A stretch of 64,000 nt of DNA from Mucilaginibacter rigui (GTDB lineage: Bacteria > Bacteroidota > Bacteroidia > Sphingobacteriales > Sphingobacteriaceae), in contig NZ_JACWMW010000003.1 in the NCBI RefSeq assembly GCF_014773275.1, forward strand, positions 1 through 64,000, given 5' to 3'. A program made the position numbers and the translations under genes. Below are positions 35,816 to 44,408 of the stretch, piece by piece. A model generated the notes under the pieces. It saw only the letters and a list, made by a program, of their open reading frames with translations. It was not told where the DNA came from and did not search any database. The stretch's first letter is position 1; each line of letters begins with the position of its first letter.

Positions 35816-36385
35816 CTACGCCCTAAACCCAGGCACAATCTTCCTGAATCCAAGGCCAAACAAGATTCCCACCAAACTCCCATAAACAGCCCCGCCGGTA
35901 ACATCCAGTGGGTAATGCACACCTACATAAACCTGTGCAAAACAAACAACAGCAGCCCAAAGTATGGTTGCGGGCAACACCCACTTCCATCTTTTAAAAA
36001 ATATCCAGCTTAAAAACAGGGCTATGGCAAAATGGTCGGTAGCGTGGGTAGATGGAAAACTATAACCCGTACCACAGCCAACACGGGCTATATCGGTTTG
36101 CGCCGTAACCGGGTCCCGGCAGGGGCGCAGGCGGTTTACCTGCGGTTTTATGATGCTGGCACTGGTATAATCGGCAAAGCCAACAGCCATTGCCAAAAAA
36201 ACGATGAGGATAGCCCCCTGTTTTTTATATCGCCAGATGCAAAAAACGATGATGAACAGATAAAGCGGGATCCAGAATTTTGGGTTACGCATCAGGGGCA
36301 TCAGCCAATCAAAAAACGGGTTCGAAAGGTCGTGATTGATAAAGTAAAATAAATGCCGGTCAAAATTTAGCAGCGAATCGGGCAT
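35816..36385 (-). CDS. PAP2-family membrane phosphatase
   Basis: It has six membrane segments and the three PAP2 motifs: KPQVNRLRP (Lys80, Arg87, Pro88), YSFPSTHATD (His114) and QVYVGVHYPLDV (His157, Asp161). In motif 3 the usual Arg is Gln151, and motif 2 has PST-H rather than PSGH; both occur in other Bacteroidetes members as I recall. It may dephosphorylate undecaprenyl pyrophosphate or phosphatidate-type lipids. It is divergent from glmM. Confidence 0.88.
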   Translation of the reverse strand: MPDSLLNFDRHLFYFINHDLSNPFFDWLMPLMRNPKFWIPLYLFIIVFCIWRYKKQGAILIVFLAMAVGFADYTSASIIKPQVNRLRPCRDPVTAQTDIARVGCGTGYSFPSTHATDHFAIALFLSWIFFKRWKWVLPATILWAAVVCFAQVYVGVHYPLDVTGGAVYGSLVGILFGLGFRKIVPGFRA

Positions 36386-36491
36386 TGGCTTTATAGTGTA
36401 ATACTTAGTGTTCTCAACAGCGGGTAAATATAGCTAATAAATTAACGCTTAAAAGTACGTGAATTTTACAATGCTATCGCTTAAATATTCT

Positions 36492-36499
36492 TATTTTTG
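36492..36499 (+). promoter_or_regulatory. -7 promoter element for glmM
   Basis: TATTTTTG matches TAnnTTTG, 20 bases before the TTG start of glmM. Confidence 0.5.
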
Positions 36500-36519
36500 C
36501 GGCTTAACATCTATACGTT

Positions 36520-37911
36520 TTGACACTCATAAAATCAATTTCGGGCATCAGGGGTACCATAGGTGGTGCAGCCGGCGACGGACTAACCCCATTGGATATT
36601 GTTAAATTTACATCTGCATACGGTAGTTGGGCGGTAAAACGCACCGGCATCAAAAAGATAGTTTTGGGGCGCGATGCCCGCCTGTCAGGCAGTATGGTAA
36701 ACAATTTGGTTATAGGTACCCTGCAAGGTTTAGGTATTGATGTGGTAGATCTGGGCCTTTCAACCACCCCAACCGTTGAAGTTGCTGTGCCTGATGAAAA
36801 GGCTGCAGGGGGTATCATCCTTACCGCAAGCCATAACCCAAAACAATGGAACGCTTTAAAATTGCTGAACGAAAAAGGCGAATTTATTAACGATGCCGAT
36901 GGTAAAGAAGTTTTAGAAATTGCAGAGAACAGCGATTTTACCTACGCTGATGTAAACGACCTGGGTAAAGTTATCAATGACGACAGCTACCTGCAAAAAC
37001 ACATCGATAAAATATTGGCCCTGCCTTTGGTTAACGTAGAAGCTATAAAAAAAGCCAACTTTAAAATAGCTATCGATTGTGTTAATTCAACCGGTGGTAT
37101 ATTTGTACCGGCTTTGTTAAAGGCACTTGGTGTAGAGGTTATCCACGAGCTTTATTGTGAGCCTGATGGGCATTTTCCACATAACCCTGAGCCATTGCCG
37201 GAGAACCTGGTAGCGCTGTCGCAAGAGGTTTTAAAGACCAAAGCCGACCTGGGTATAGCTGTTGACCCTGATGTTGACCGCCTTTGCTTTGTTTGCGAGG
37301 ATGGCAGCATGTTTGGCGAAGAATATACATTGGTTACCGTTGCCGATTATGTGTTGAAAAACACAAAAGGTAATACAGTATCAAACCTGTCATCAACCCG
37401 CGCCTTGCGCGATGTTACCGAAAGTGCTGGTGGCGAATACCATGCAGCAGCGGTAGGCGAGGTGAATGTGGTTAACAAAATGAAAGAAGTTAACGCCGTT
37501 ATTGGCGGTGAAGGCAACGGCGGGGTTATTTATCCCGAGCTGCATTATGGCCGTGATGCTTTGGCAGGTATAGCCTTATTTTTAACCCATTTAGCTAATT
37601 ATGGCAAACCGGTTTCTGTTTTAAGGGCATCATACCCAAGCTACTTTATATCTAAAAACAAAATTACGCTTACGCCGGAGATGGATATAGACGCGCTGTT
37701 GTTAAAGGTTGAAGAAAAATACCAGAAACAGCCGCACTCTACCATTGATGGTTTAAAAATTGAGTTTGATAAACAGTGGGTACACCTGCGCAGATCAAAC
37801 ACCGAGCCTATCATCCGCATCTATTCTGAAGGTGATTCAGAAACCATTGCAGATAACCTGGCTAATAAGATAATTACAGATATAAAAGAAATACTTAATT
37901 TAAACGAGTAA
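36520..37911 (+). CDS. glmM: Phosphoglucosamine mutase (alpha-D-phosphohexomutase)
   Basis: Start TTG at 36520 gives the conserved opening TLIKSISGIRGTIGG; there is no ATG nearby in frame. The active serine is Ser104 in TASHNPKQW, the metal loop is DPDVDR and the sugar loop is GGEGNGGV. The phosphate-binding end RRSNTEPIIR is present. The enzyme converts glucosamine-6-phosphate to glucosamine-1-phosphate for UDP-GlcNAc and cell wall synthesis. The 463-residue length fits. A cysteine desulfurase gene follows 78 bases later. Confidence 0.92.
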   Translation: MTLIKSISGIRGTIGGAAGDGLTPLDIVKFTSAYGSWAVKRTGIKKIVLGRDARLSGSMVNNLVIGTLQGLGIDVVDLGLSTTPTVEVAVPDEKAAGGIILTASHNPKQWNALKLLNEKGEFINDADGKEVLEIAENSDFTYADVNDLGKVINDDSYLQKHIDKILALPLVNVEAIKKANFKIAIDCVNSTGGIFVPALLKALGVEVIHELYCEPDGHFPHNPEPLPENLVALSQEVLKTKADLGIAVDPDVDRLCFVCEDGSMFGEEYTLVTVADYVLKNTKGNTVSNLSSTRALRDVTESAGGEYHAAAVGEVNVVNKMKEVNAVIGGEGNGGVIYPELHYGRDALAGIALFLTHLANYGKPVSVLRASYPSYFISKNKITLTPEMDIDALLLKVEEKYQKQPHSTIDGLKIEFDKQWVHLRRSNTEPIIRIYSEGDSETIADNLANKIITDIKEILNLNE

Positions 37912-37989
37912 CATGCAAAGTCTTCGGGATTGGGGAATTCCGCTGGTTTAGCATGTTATTTTTACTGACCATAATTTATTAAAGAAACG

Positions 37990-39126
37990 ATGCGAGTTTA
38001 TTTCGACAACGCCGCTACTACTGCGCTTGATCCTGAGGTTTTAAAGGAAATGTATAAAGTGATGGAAGGCCAGTTTGGTAATCCCTCGTCTATACATTCG
38101 CATGGGCGCGAAGTGCGTACATTGATTGAACGCTCACGCAAAACCATTGCCGGTTTATTACATACCTCGCCTGCCGAGATATTTTTTACCAGTGGTGGCA
38201 CCGAGGCCGATAATACTGCCATCCGTTGCGGTATTGTTGATCATAAACTAACGCATGCTATTACTACCAGGCTTGAGCACCACGCGGTTGTGCACACGCT
38301 GCAGGCCATGGAAAAAGCAGGCGTAATTAAGTTAAGTTATGCTGATGTTGACAGTAAAGGCAACGTTGATTATGGCCACCTTGAGACTTTACTAAAAAAC
38401 AACGACCGTAGCTTTGTATCGTTAATGCATGCTAATAACGAATTAGGTACGCTTACCGATATTGAGCGCGTAGGTGAGCTTTGCGAAGCCTACAACGCCA
38501 TGTACCATAGCGATACGGTACAAACTGTTGGCCACTATAAGCATGACCTGAGCAAGCTTAAATTAAGCTTTATGGTTTGCGCGGCGCATAAGCTGCATGG
38601 CCCAAAAGGTATCGGCTTTTTACACATCAACCATAAAGTTAAAATAAATCCGATGATATATGGAGGTTCGCAGGAGCGTAATATGCGTGGCGGTACCGAA
38701 AATGTTTATGGTATTGTCGGCCTTGCAAAAGCGCTTGAAATGGCGTATGCCGATATGGATCAGCACCAAGCCTATATACAGGGGTTAAAAAGCTACATGA
38801 AGGCGCAACTGGAGCAAAATGTGCCGGGCGTGGAATTTAATGGCGAAACCGACCCTGCTAAAAGTTTATACACCGTACTGAATGTGTCTTTCCCTGAAAT
38901 GGAAATGGCCGATATGCTGTTGTTTAACCTGGATATTGCCGCTATTTCGGCCTCAGGCGGCAGTGCGTGCAGTTCGGGTACAGATATAGGCTCGCACGTG
39001 TTAACTGCTATTGGTGCTAATCCTAACAGGCCATCGGTAAGGTTCTCGTTCTCTAAATACAACACCAAAGAAGAAGTGGACTATACAGTAGCCAAACTGC
39101 GCGAATTGTGTATGGTAAGCGCATAA
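37990..39126 (+). CDS. Cysteine desulfurase (NifS/IscS-like)
   Basis: This is a PLP class-V aminotransferase fold. The PLP lysine is Lys201 (CAAHKLHGPKG), and the catalytic Cys327 lies in ASGGSACSSGT. The enzyme takes sulfur from cysteine for Fe-S clusters or tRNA thiolation. No isc or suf genes are adjacent, so the specific pathway is not shown. Confidence 0.93.
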   Translation: MRVYFDNAATTALDPEVLKEMYKVMEGQFGNPSSIHSHGREVRTLIERSRKTIAGLLHTSPAEIFFTSGGTEADNTAIRCGIVDHKLTHAITTRLEHHAVVHTLQAMEKAGVIKLSYADVDSKGNVDYGHLETLLKNNDRSFVSLMHANNELGTLTDIERVGELCEAYNAMYHSDTVQTVGHYKHDLSKLKLSFMVCAAHKLHGPKGIGFLHINHKVKINPMIYGGSQERNMRGGTENVYGIVGLAKALEMAYADMDQHQAYIQGLKSYMKAQLEQNVPGVEFNGETDPAKSLYTVLNVSFPEMEMADMLLFNLDIAAISASGGSACSSGTDIGSHVLTAIGANPNRPSVRFSFSKYNTKEEVDYTVAKLRELCMVSA

Positions 39127-39138
39127 TTTGCCGGGTAG

Positions 39139-39665
39139 AAGTAGAAGGGTAGCTCCTAACGGAGCATAAAAGCTTTTACGATTTGATCTACAAAGCGGTA
39201 GCCTCTACGAGGCAGCTTTTCTATCGCAACAAGTGCATTTATTTTATTATACATCATCAATAAGCATCGGTTGTAGATTGCCACTTTGTAGTTGTTTAAT
39301 TCACAGAGGATGGATAACTCCTAACGGAACATAAAAGATTTTGCAATTAAGGCTACGAAACGGTGCCTCTGAGAGGTAGCTTTCTATTTTATAGCACTTC
39401 AATAGCTATTTCTATAAGCATTATCATTAATGATATATAAAATAATGTCCCGAGGTATAACCGCTTTGTAGAAGGTTAGCTCTTAAGGGAGCATAAAGAT
39501 TTTGCAAATAGGCTACAAAGGGTAGCCTCTACGAGGCAAATACACTGCAATAATTATTTCTATAAGCATATTCATTAATGATATGTATAAAAAAGTAATG
39601 TCCCTTAGGGACAACCGCTTTGTAGCATATTAATCAGGTTGTGCTTTGCTCCGTAGGAGCTACCC
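39139..39665. repeat. Three decayed tandem copies of a GTAGCTCC...GGAGC repeat
   Basis: This gene-free stretch of about 600 bases holds three related blocks starting near 39147, 39312 and 39475 (period about 165). Each has a short palindrome like TAGCTCCTAACGGAGCATAAA and a second one like GTAGCCTCTACGAGGC, separated by about 35 bases, with AATGTCCC...GGGACAACCGCTTTGTAG between blocks. A last CTCCGTAGGAGCTACC lies at about 39650. No ORF with family support is present. Confidence 0.75.
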
Positions 39666-39753
39666 ACGAATGTTATTTCAATAAATTTCTAATTTGTTAA
39701 TTTGTGGCCTCGTTTTTGATTGTTTATTAATTAACAATTAAAAACTAAAAACC

Positions 39754-40044
39754 ATGGAAAGCAACGAAAGAAACCCGGAGTACACTCCGAACCATAATCC
39801 AAACGAAAACCCTGAAGAACGCCAGTCAGATAATGAAGGCACAGGATACCATCAGCAAAGCGAGCAGGAGCAACAGCAACAAGGTGCTGATACATCATAT
39901 AGCGAGCAAACTGATGTAACGCCGCCAAGCAAACACGAGTTTCCATCAACAGGTGCGGCAACAAAAACAGATTTTACCAGCCGTAACCAGGGCCGCACAA
40001 CCGGCCGTATGGTAGGGCATGAGCCAGGTACTGAGGGGATATAA
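39754..40044 (+). CDS. Hydrophilic, low-complexity protein of unknown function
   Basis: These 96 residues have no hydrophobic segment: Asn/Pro/Glu-rich at the start (NHNPNENPEERQ), Gln/Glu-rich in the middle (SEQEQQQQGAD), then Thr/Ser/Arg. It is probably disordered. It begins with a well-placed ATG and a short leader and ends before a strong terminator, which supports it as a real gene. Small stress-type proteins like this are common in Sphingobacteriaceae, but no function is known. Confidence 0.6.
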   Translation: MESNERNPEYTPNHNPNENPEERQSDNEGTGYHQQSEQEQQQQGADTSYSEQTDVTPPSKHEFPSTGAATKTDFTSRNQGRTTGRMVGHEPGTEGI

Positions 40045-40074
40045 GCGTCCAGCCCCTTAAAATGGGAGCAAAAT

Positions 40075-40113
40075 AACAAAGGCCATTCGTAAAACTAACG
40101 GATGGCCTTTGTT
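40075..40113. terminator. Bidirectional hairpin terminator
   Basis: The stem AACAAAGGCCATTCGT/ACGGATGGCCTTTGTT (one G-U pair), with a 7-base loop, lies between the convergent low-complexity and accD genes. Confidence 0.88.
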
Positions 40114-40129
40114 ATGGAATATTTTTTAT

Positions 40130-41011
40130 TTAAGCCTGTGGCTCAGCTTTTTCTTCTTTAGCAGTAACCGGGGCAAGCATTTTTAGGAATGATGCCAATT
40201 TTTCTTTCATCTCCCTGCGGTCAACTATAAAATCAAGGAAACCATGTTCCTGTACGAACTCCGCGGTTTGGAAACCTTTGGGCAGATCTTTCTTAATAGT
40301 TTCTTTAATAACCCTTGGGCCTGCAAAACCTATCAGTGAACCCGGCTCGGCAATATTGATATCGCCCAGCATAGCGTATGATGCCGTTACACCACCGGTG
40401 GTAGGATCTGTTAGTAATGATATATAAGGTACTTTTGCCTGACTCAATAGTGCCAGCTTAGCCGATGTTTTGGCCATCTGCATTAACGAGAATGCAGCCT
40501 CCATCATCCTTGCACCGCCCGATTTTGAGATCATCAGGAAAGGGATCCTGTTAGCGATGCTATGATCGATAGAGCGTGCTATCTTTTCGCCCACAACAGA
40601 ACCCATCGAACCACCAATAAAGTTAAAATCCATACAGGCAATAACCAGCTCCTGCCCGTTCATTTTACCATGAGCAGCGCGTATAGCATCAGTTAAACCC
40701 GTTTTGGCTTTTGTTTCCATTAACCTGTCGGTATATTTTTTGGTATCAGTAAATTCTAACGGATCGCCTGAATGCAGGGCGGTAAACAGTTCGGTGAACT
40801 GGTTATCATCAAACAAAACAGAAAAATATTCTTTAGATCCAATGCGTAAATGGTAACCACAGTAGTGGCAAACGTATTGGTTTTCAACCTGTTCAGAGTA
40901 GTGTAAGGGTTTTTTACAATTGGGGCATTTATTCCAGATGCCATCAGGGGCTTCCTTTTTTTCCTCAGTAGTCGTAATTATCCCTTTAATTTCTCGCTTA
41001 AACCACGCCAT
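40130..41011 (-). CDS. accD: Acetyl-CoA carboxylase carboxyltransferase subunit beta
   Basis: The start was set at the ATG at 41011 ([11 protein letters not shown]), the normal AccD N-terminus; the longer frame to 41059 is not conserved. A zinc ribbon ([13 protein letters not shown] and CHYCGYHL) is followed by the crotonase-like carboxyltransferase core ([51 protein letters not shown]). It transfers CO2 from carboxybiotin to acetyl-CoA with AccA to start fatty acid synthesis. It is divergent from fbaA. Confidence 0.96.
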   Translation of the reverse strand: MAWFKREIKGIITTTEEKKEAPDGIWNKCPNCKKPLHYSEQVENQYVCHYCGYHLRIGSKEYFSVLFDDNQFTELFTALHSGDPLEFTDTKKYTDRLMETKAKTGLTDAIRAAHGKMNGQELVIACMDFNFIGGSMGSVVGEKIARSIDHSIANRIPFLMISKSGGARMMEAAFSLMQMAKTSAKLALLSQAKVPYISLLTDPTTGGVTASYAMLGDINIAEPGSLIGFAGPRVIKETIKKDLPKGFQTAEFVQEHGFLDFIVDRREMKEKLASFLKMLAPVTAKEEKAEPQA

Positions 41012-41265
41012 GTCTATTTCTAAGTCTTTCAAGTACTGCAAAGAAACAAAAAATATCACAACAAGTTTGTAAATGTTAACAGAAGTTGATGTTGTTAAAT
41101 GTGATTACAACGATAACTAAGTGTTAAATTAACACCATTGATTGCCTTTAATTTCACTTTTATAAACAATTATTAGCTTTTATAAGGGCTTTTCAGGCTA
41201 AAACTTTCACAATCATATAGGTAAAACCCATAATTTTTATAACTTCGAGCCCCAAACATACGCTC

Positions 41266-42345
41266 ATGGATTTAAAAAATATTAAAGGTGTTCTGCATGG
41301 TGACCAAGTGCAGGAACTATTTGAAGCAGCTAAAAAACATCAGTTTGCTTTACCTGCCGTTAACGTTATCGGCACAAACACTATTAACGCGGTAATGGAA
41401 ACAGCTGCGGCTGTTAAATCACCTGTTATTATCCAGTTATCAAATGGCGGCGCGCAGTTTTATGCGGGTAAATCATTAGATAACTCAAAACTACAGGCCT
41501 GTATTTTAGGTGGTGTATCGGCAGCTAAACACGTGCATTTATTAGCCGAGCATTATGGTGTTGCAGTAATTTTGCATACCGACCACGCCGCAAAAAAATT
41601 ATTACCGTGGATTGATGGTTTGTTAGAGCATGGCGAGAAATTTTTTGCTGAAACAGGCAAGCCGTTGTTCTCATCACACATGCTTGACCTTTCTGAAGAG
41701 CCTATCGAAGAAAATATCGAAATATCTGCTAAATACCTGGAGCGCATGGCCAAAATGGGCATGACCGTTGAAATTGAGCTTGGTGTAACCGGCGGCGAAG
41801 AAGACGGCGTTGATAACTCTGATGTTGATAGCTCACGTTTATATACCCAGCCCGAAGAGGTTGCTTACGCATACGAAGAACTTTCAAAAGTTAGTCACCG
41901 ATTTACCATTGCTGCTGCATTTGGTAACGTACATGGTGTGTACAAACCGGGTAATGTTAAATTACAGCCGGTTATTCTGCACAACTCACAAGAGTTTTTA
42001 AAACAGAAACATAACTTAACTGCCGAAAAGCCTATCAACTTTGTATTTCACGGTGGTTCGGGCTCAAGCCAGGAAGAAATTCGCGAAGCGATATCTTACG
42101 GTGCTATAAAAATGAACATTGATACCGATATGCAGTTTGCATTTTGGGAAGGTATAAGAGATTACTACCAGGCAAAAGAAGGCTATTTGCAAACGCAGAT
42201 TGGCAACCCTGATGGCGACGATTCTCCGAACAAAAAATATTACGACCCACGCGTTTGGTTGCGTAAAGCAGAAGAAAGCTTTGTTAAAAGGCTAACCGAA
42301 GCTTTTGGCGATCTGAACTGTATCGACGTAAACAGCAAACTATAG
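41266..42345 (+). CDS. fbaA: Class II fructose-bisphosphate aldolase
   Basis: This is a zinc-dependent aldolase TIM barrel: VILHTDHAAKK (zinc His and catalytic Asp), the His in NVHGVYKPGN and FHGGSGSSQEEI, the phosphate-binding glycine loop, and NIDTDMQFAFWEGIRDYY. At 359 residues it is the long, E. coli FbaA-like form. It splits fructose-1,6-bisphosphate in glycolysis and works in reverse in gluconeogenesis. It is a single gene. Confidence 0.96.
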   Translation: MDLKNIKGVLHGDQVQELFEAAKKHQFALPAVNVIGTNTINAVMETAAAVKSPVIIQLSNGGAQFYAGKSLDNSKLQACILGGVSAAKHVHLLAEHYGVAVILHTDHAAKKLLPWIDGLLEHGEKFFAETGKPLFSSHMLDLSEEPIEENIEISAKYLERMAKMGMTVEIELGVTGGEEDGVDNSDVDSSRLYTQPEEVAYAYEELSKVSHRFTIAAAFGNVHGVYKPGNVKLQPVILHNSQEFLKQKHNLTAEKPINFVFHGGSGSSQEEIREAISYGAIKMNIDTDMQFAFWEGIRDYYQAKEGYLQTQIGNPDGDDSPNKKYYDPRVWLRKAEESFVKRLTEAFGDLNCIDVNSKL

Positions 42346-42427
42346 TTAATAAAACTATCAGGAATAAAAAACCGCCATTGTGATAAACATTGGCGGTTTT
42401 TTTAGGTTGTTATGTAAATTACCAACC

Positions 42428-42928
42428 ATGGCAAAAAAGAAAAAAAACTTATTTGAAAATTTTGCGAACTGGGCAACAGCTGCAACCGGTAGCTCGGCAG
42501 CTTTTATTATTGCCATGTCCACTATCGTGGTATGGCTGGTTACAGGGCCTGTGTTTAAGTATTCTGATACCTGGCAGCTAATCATCAATACAGGTACCAC
42601 CATTGTTACTTTTTTAATGGTGTTCCTGATCCAAAAATCGCAGAATAAAGATTCAAAGGCCATACACTTAAAACTTAATGAAATACTCGCATCGCACCAG
42701 GGGGCCAGTAACCGTATGGTTGATATTGAAAATTTAACCGAGAAGGAACTTGACCAGCTGCATAAATTCTACGTACGTTTGTCTGAACTGGCCGAAAAGG
42801 AAGATGATCTGACCTGCACACACTCGATAGATGCTGCTGATGATAATCATGAAACCAAACAATCGGGCTATAAATCAAAATCGCATTATCAAAATGCCGT
42901 CAAAAATAGAAGTAAAGCAAGTAAGTAA
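42428..42928 (+). CDS. Low-affinity iron permease-like small membrane protein
   Basis: The start was set at ATG 42428 (MAKKKKNLFENFANWATAA); the frame upstream runs into a hairpin-like gap. Two membrane segments (about 22-40 and 53-73: FIIAMSTIVVWLVTGPVF and TGTTIVTFLMVFLIQKSQN) fit the low-affinity iron permease (Fet4-like bacterial) family, whose transport role is unproven in bacteria. The C-terminus is soluble and charged. It overlaps the GNAT gene by 35 bases. Confidence 0.8.
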   Translation: MAKKKKNLFENFANWATAATGSSAAFIIAMSTIVVWLVTGPVFKYSDTWQLIINTGTTIVTFLMVFLIQKSQNKDSKAIHLKLNEILASHQGASNRMVDIENLTEKELDQLHKFYVRLSELAEKEDDLTCTHSIDAADDNHETKQSGYKSKSHYQNAVKNRSKASK

Positions 42929-43334
42929 CCCTGCCGACCTGGAGAAAGTGTTTGCCATAAGGCACGAGGTTTTTGTTATAGGGCAAAATTGCCCTGCAGA
43001 CCTTGAACGGGCAAATGAAGAAGAAGCGCACCATTTTTTAGTTACCGTTGACGGTGAACCTGCCGGTGCATCGCGCTGGCGCAAAACCAACGACGGTTAT
43101 AAACTGGAACGTTTTGCTGTACTTTCAAAATTTCGCGGCCATGGAGTAGGGCAGGCACTTGTAAAAGCCGTATTAGCCGATCTGCCTGCTGATGCCGGTT
43201 ACGTTTATCTTAACTCACAAACTCCGGCTGTAAGCTTGTACGAAAGGTTTGGTTTCGAAAAATCAGGTCCTGAGTTTGAAGAAGCCGGGATGATGCATTA
43301 TAAAATGGTTTTGGGAGATAGATTCAAGAGTTAG
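42894..43334 (+). CDS. GNAT-family N-acetyltransferase
   Basis: The start was set at ATG 42894 (MPSKIEVKQVSNPAD). It has the GNAT fold: AIRHEVFVIGQ, the acetyl-CoA loop FRGHGVGQALVKAVL, YVYLNSQTPAVSLYERFGFE. At 146 residues it is a single-domain member of the family close to ElaA/YitI-like acyltransferases. The substrate is unknown. It overlaps the preceding gene, so the two are probably cotranscribed. Confidence 0.88.
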   Translation: MPSKIEVKQVSNPADLEKVFAIRHEVFVIGQNCPADLERANEEEAHHFLVTVDGEPAGASRWRKTNDGYKLERFAVLSKFRGHGVGQALVKAVLADLPADAGYVYLNSQTPAVSLYERFGFEKSGPEFEEAGMMHYKMVLGDRFKS

Positions 43335-43360
43335 AATCTGGAATAAAGACTGTTTCCTAC

Positions 43361-43540
43361 TCATAGCTACCGCGAGCTTTCAGCTCGTGGTCTGCACAAG
43401 GTCAGCTTTCAGCTGACACAAGCTCAAAGCTTGTAAAATGCTACACCACGAGATACGCTGCGCTAATCGCGGCAGTGTGGCTAACTTTTCTATCGAAGAT
43501 TGCCACGTCGCTATCGCTCCCCGCAATGACGCGTGGGAAA
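43361..43540. repeat. Intergenic repeat cluster with AGCTTTCAGCT words
   Basis: It contains GAGCTTTCAGCTC, GTCAGCTTTCAGCTGAC (a perfect palindrome) and AGCTCAAAGCTT, then the distinct strings GATTGCCACGTCGC and CCCCGCAATGACGCG. Such words recur in intergenic repeats of this family. No gene is visible. Confidence 0.6.
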
Positions 43541-43546
43541 TAGATC

Positions 43547-44404
43547 TTACCCAAACACTTTTCCTGAGTAATCCATTGCTTCGCTTAGTTTATCCAAATT
43601 AAGCCCCAGGTCGATGTTTTGATGTAATAGATATGCTATCAGGTTTTCGGTAGCGATGTTGCCTGTAAGGTCATCTGCGGCCATCGGGCAGCCCCCATAG
43701 CCTTTTAAGGCTACGTCAAACTTTTTACAGCCGCTTTCATGTGCTGCCGCAATTTTTTCCATCCAGGTATCGGGTGTGGAATGCAGGTGCAAACCAAATT
43801 CTGTTATTTCTGATAGGCTGGTTAGGGCAGGGTACAGGCTGATGATCTGTTCGGGCGTTGCAACGCCAACGGTGTCTGACAGGGCGATATGCCCAATCCC
43901 TTCATCTATCATTTTTTGCGCCCAGTGTTGTACTATTTCGTTGTTCCACTCATCGCCATAAGGGTTGCCAAATCCCATGCTTAGGTAAATAAGCAATTCC
44001 TTGTCATTAGTAACACACAACTCATTTATACGCTTTACATTATCAAATGCCTGCTCAATTGTAGTATTGGTATTACGCAGCTGGAAGGTCTCTGAGATAG
44101 AAAATGGGTAACCAAGGTAAGTGATCTCAGCATGGCTAACGGCATCCTCAGCGCCTCTGTAATTGGCTATAATGGCCAGTAATTTTGATCGGGTGTTGCT
44201 TAAGTCGAGTTTGCTTAGAACTTCGGCAGTATCGCGCATTTGCGGGATGGCCTTCGGCGATACAAAGCTGCCAAAATCAATAGTATCAAAACCCACCTGT
44301 AAAAGCAGGTTGATGTATGCTGCTTTTACATCCGTAGGTACAAAATCATGCAGGCCCTGCATAGCATCGCGCGGGCATTCGGTTATTCTGATATGTTCGG
44401 CCAT
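43547..44404 (-). CDS. Hydroxymethylglutaryl-CoA lyase-like protein
   Basis: The start was set at ATG 44404 (MAEHIRITECPRDAMQG); the frame upstream overlaps the previous gene. It is a TIM barrel of the HMGL-like family: the catalytic Arg/Asp in CPRDAMQG, the metal His pair in GLHLHSTPDTW and the loop Cys in GGCPMAADDLTGNIATENL. The first motif is CPRDAMQG instead of GPRDGLQ, a form common in Bacteroidetes. The likely reaction is cleavage of HMG-CoA to acetoacetate and acetyl-CoA in leucine breakdown, but other acyl-CoA lyases cannot be excluded. It starts 4 bases after the NDH-2-like gene, same strand. Confidence 0.88.
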   Translation of the reverse strand: MAEHIRITECPRDAMQGLHDFVPTDVKAAYINLLLQVGFDTIDFGSFVSPKAIPQMRDTAEVLSKLDLSNTRSKLLAIIANYRGAEDAVSHAEITYLGYPFSISETFQLRNTNTTIEQAFDNVKRINELCVTNDKELLIYLSMGFGNPYGDEWNNEIVQHWAQKMIDEGIGHIALSDTVGVATPEQIISLYPALTSLSEITEFGLHLHSTPDTWMEKIAAAHESGCKKFDVALKGYGGCPMAADDLTGNIATENLIAYLLHQNIDLGLNLDKLSEAMDYSGKVFG

Positions 44405-44408
44405 TTGG

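Noticed and set aside
39139..39665. Possible CRISPR array, because of regular spacing of similar blocks
   Set aside because: There are only three blocks, they are divergent, the blocks are about 165 bases apart and contain palindromes, and no cas genes are present.
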